64,000 nt of DNA from Enterococcus florum (GTDB lineage: Bacteria; Bacillota; Bacilli; Lactobacillales; Enterococcaceae), in contig NZ_BJCC01000007.1 of NCBI RefSeq assembly GCF_004309355.1, positions 90,985 through 154,984 on the forward strand. The letters are read 5' to 3'. This document shows positions 62,539 through 64,000 of the stretch, one piece after another. Both the position numbers and the translations under genes were made by a program. The notes below the pieces were generated by a model. It saw only the letters and a program-made list of their open reading frames with translations. It did not search any database and had not been told where the DNA came from. Each line of letters begins with the position of its first letter. Position 1 is the stretch's first letter.

Positions 62539-63813
62539 TTATTCCTCCACTTTAGTGATTTCTACATTTGTCTGTTTTGCAAAAACTTTACGCCCAATCA
62601 AATAGCAAATAAACGATAATACAATCCCGATCAATGGTTGATTCGGCAGTTGAGGCAAGGCAGGAAAGAAACTTAAAATAACTGGTGCACTAGCAACCCC
62701 CGCACCAATCAGCCACGAAATAATCCCCAACCAGTTTACACCATTCACCGGCGCCCATTTCGCCGGATCCCCTTTTTGCACGACCCAGTATGACGCGATC
62801 ATCACACCAGCCACTGCTGGAACCATCGCTGACAATACTGACATAATCGGTACAAAATAATTTAAAATACCGACAACCGCTAATATCGTGCCGATCCCTC
62901 CAGCAACTGCCACAGCGATTTTTTCTTTTTCCTTTGAAATGTCGAACACATTAATCATCGCCAACCCGCCTGAGAACGCATTAACCGCATTGGTCGTCCA
63001 AGTAGCCAGGATCAAAGCGATCACACCTAAAATCGGTGAGCCGATGCCCATAAAGACTTCCGCGATATCCGCTGTCCCTGCAGTAATTGTCAAAACTGCT
63101 CCGACACCGATCATCAGCACACCTGAAGGCAAGATACCTAAAGCTGCTGCTTTAACAACATCTCTTCTGCTGCCGCAATATTGTGAATAATCCCCAGCGA
63201 TGACAGCTCCCAGAGCGAAGGAACCGATGGTAATTGCTAACCCAGAAGCCATGGAAAGTTCTCCGCTTCCTTGGTAATCAAAGATAGAGCCGCCTGCTGT
63301 GTTGCTGATCGAAACCACCACTCCATAAACACAAGTAATCACCAAAATAGGTACTGCCACATAATTTAAAATATTCAAAAATTTAATACCATACAGGGCA
63401 GAGACCAGCATGATGATTCCCCAAATTAGTGAGGAGAGTTGAATTGGCAACTCGACGCCGTAAGTGGCCAAAAAAGTCGAAAAGGCTTGTCCGCATACAT
63501 TGGCTTGGATCCCGAACCAGCCCAGACATGCAATCATTAGAATAATAGATATGATCTTTTGCGAACCGACTTTCCCAAAAACCTGTGAAGCTGTACTTAC
63601 CGTTGGTTTGTGCAGATCCGTCCCCTGCATTCCCTGCAAAATCATCAATACGACAATAATTCCGTACCCGATCAACCCGGTCAATAATGCTTGAATGAAG
63701 GACATTCCCGTTACCAACGTGCCGCCAATCATCAAACTAGGAACACAAATCATTGCACCTGCCCAAACAAATGCCAGGCTTTGCCATGACTGATTGCTCT
63801 TTTCTTCATGCAT
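62539..63813 (-). CDS. NCS1-type cytosine/purine/hydantoin permease
   Basis: A 424-residue transporter with about 12 helices: WAGAMICVPSLMIGGTL, GWFGIQANVCGQAF, GDYSQYCGSRRDV, and TWTTNAVNAFSGGLAM. As first gene of a permease-DUF917-hydantoinase operon it probably imports the cyclic amide the other two degrade. AAGGGGG lies seven bases before the ATG; TATAAT at 63843-63848 is the likely -10. Confidence 0.9.
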   Translation of the reverse strand: MHEEKSNQSWQSLAFVWAGAMICVPSLMIGGTLVTGMSFIQALLTGLIGYGIIVVLMILQGMQGTDLHKPTVSTASQVFGKVGSQKIISIILMIACLGWFGIQANVCGQAFSTFLATYGVELPIQLSSLIWGIIMLVSALYGIKFLNILNYVAVPILVITCVYGVVVSISNTAGGSIFDYQGSGELSMASGLAITIGSFALGAVIAGDYSQYCGSRRDVVKAAALGILPSGVLMIGVGAVLTITAGTADIAEVFMGIGSPILGVIALILATWTTNAVNAFSGGLAMINVFDISKEKEKIAVAVAGGIGTILAVVGILNYFVPIMSVLSAMVPAVAGVMIASYWVVQKGDPAKWAPVNGVNWLGIISWLIGAGVASAPVILSFFPALPQLPNQPLIGIVLSFICYLIGRKVFAKQTNVEITKVEE

Positions 63814-63947
63814 ACTTATTCCCCCTTCAAGATATTTCTACGATTATACAGAACCAATCTCCTCTGCGTCTTTTGCGAAATGAAAAAAATTGGCGTGTTT
63901 TTTTGGCGTTTGTAAAAAGGCGATCACAAAAAAACAGCTTGCCGTCT

Positions 63948-64000
63948 TGTACCGACCCCCAAAAGTTAGACCAAAAATCTAATATTTTGGGGGTCGATTT
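63948..64000 (+). mobile_element. Probable end of an IS3-family insertion sequence (cut by window)
   Basis: From TGTACCGACCCCCAAAAG, a pattern seen at ends of IS3-family (IS150-type) elements, to the window edge. ACCCCCAAAA repeats inverted as TTTTGGGGGT (63987-63996), forming a hairpin near the element end. No transposase is in the window; the body would lie to the right. Confidence 0.5.

Overview
The window reads as a chromosomal segment of a low-to-middle GC Firmicute of the order Lactobacillales, most likely Enterococcus. The basis is gene content and order: a dinG-tseB-aspB cluster, a dnaX-ybaB-recR-tmk-darA-holB-ricT-yabA-rsmI replication/repair operon, an amaP-DUF2273-gls24 stress operon, a UPF0210/ACT pair, and an NADH peroxidase gene very like the enterococcal enzyme. 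Species cannot be fixed from the sequence alone. No rRNA, tRNA, CRISPR array or prophage was recognised. The last 53 bases look like the end of an IS3-type insertion sequence.

Layout. 1-6.8 kb: aspartate aminotransferase (cut by the window edge), TseB-like membrane protein, DinG, a cold-shock protein with a long leader, a baeRF-like protein, a PH/SHOCT protein, and an intergenic region with a possible 25-codon gene and opposing terminator-like hairpins. 6.8-13.7 kb: the dnaX operon on the minus strand. 13.9-24.2 kb: PBP5-type carboxypeptidase DacA, a DUF218 membrane protein, a MacB-like ABC exporter divergent from a two-component system, AzlCD and a DUF1275 protein. 24.3-29.2 kb: aldehyde dehydrogenase, a DUF4097 repeat protein, an aromatic-acid-exporter-like protein, and a broken NADH peroxidase gene. 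29.4-34.4 kb: DUF441, AarF/UbiB kinase, SDR oxidoreductase and the alkaline-shock operon.

34.4-45.2 kb: a P1 peptidase, then a three-gene operon of cystine-type symporter, double-cubane/2-hydroxyacyl-CoA dehydratase-like protein and its ATPase activator. This operon is preceded by a structured leader of about 280 nt with an intrinsic terminator. Next come a 28-residue membrane microprotein, an NA37 nucleoid-associated protein, and an ABC exporter with a decayed duplicate ATPase and a divergent TetR-type regulator. 45.3-55.8 kb: UPF0210/ACT, nitroreductase, cyclase-family protein, MDR oxidoreductase under a perfect palindrome, esterase/DUF1722, FSA-type aldolase, SorC-type regulator, a pentameric ligand-gated ion channel homologue, and two tRNA-quality-control-type domains (YbaK, B3/B4). 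55.9-64 kb: UPF0173 hydrolase, a DUF1538-DUF1538-PII operon, threonine aldolase, and a cytosine-permease/DUF917/hydantoinase operon.

Most worth following are the divergent pentameric channel (53.3-54.4 kb), the leader-controlled cystine/double-cubane operon (35.5-39.1 kb), and the NADH peroxidase gene whose catalytic Cys42 codon is TGA next to a second lesion. All motif calls were made by eye. Promoter and terminator calls are pattern matches, not measurements.
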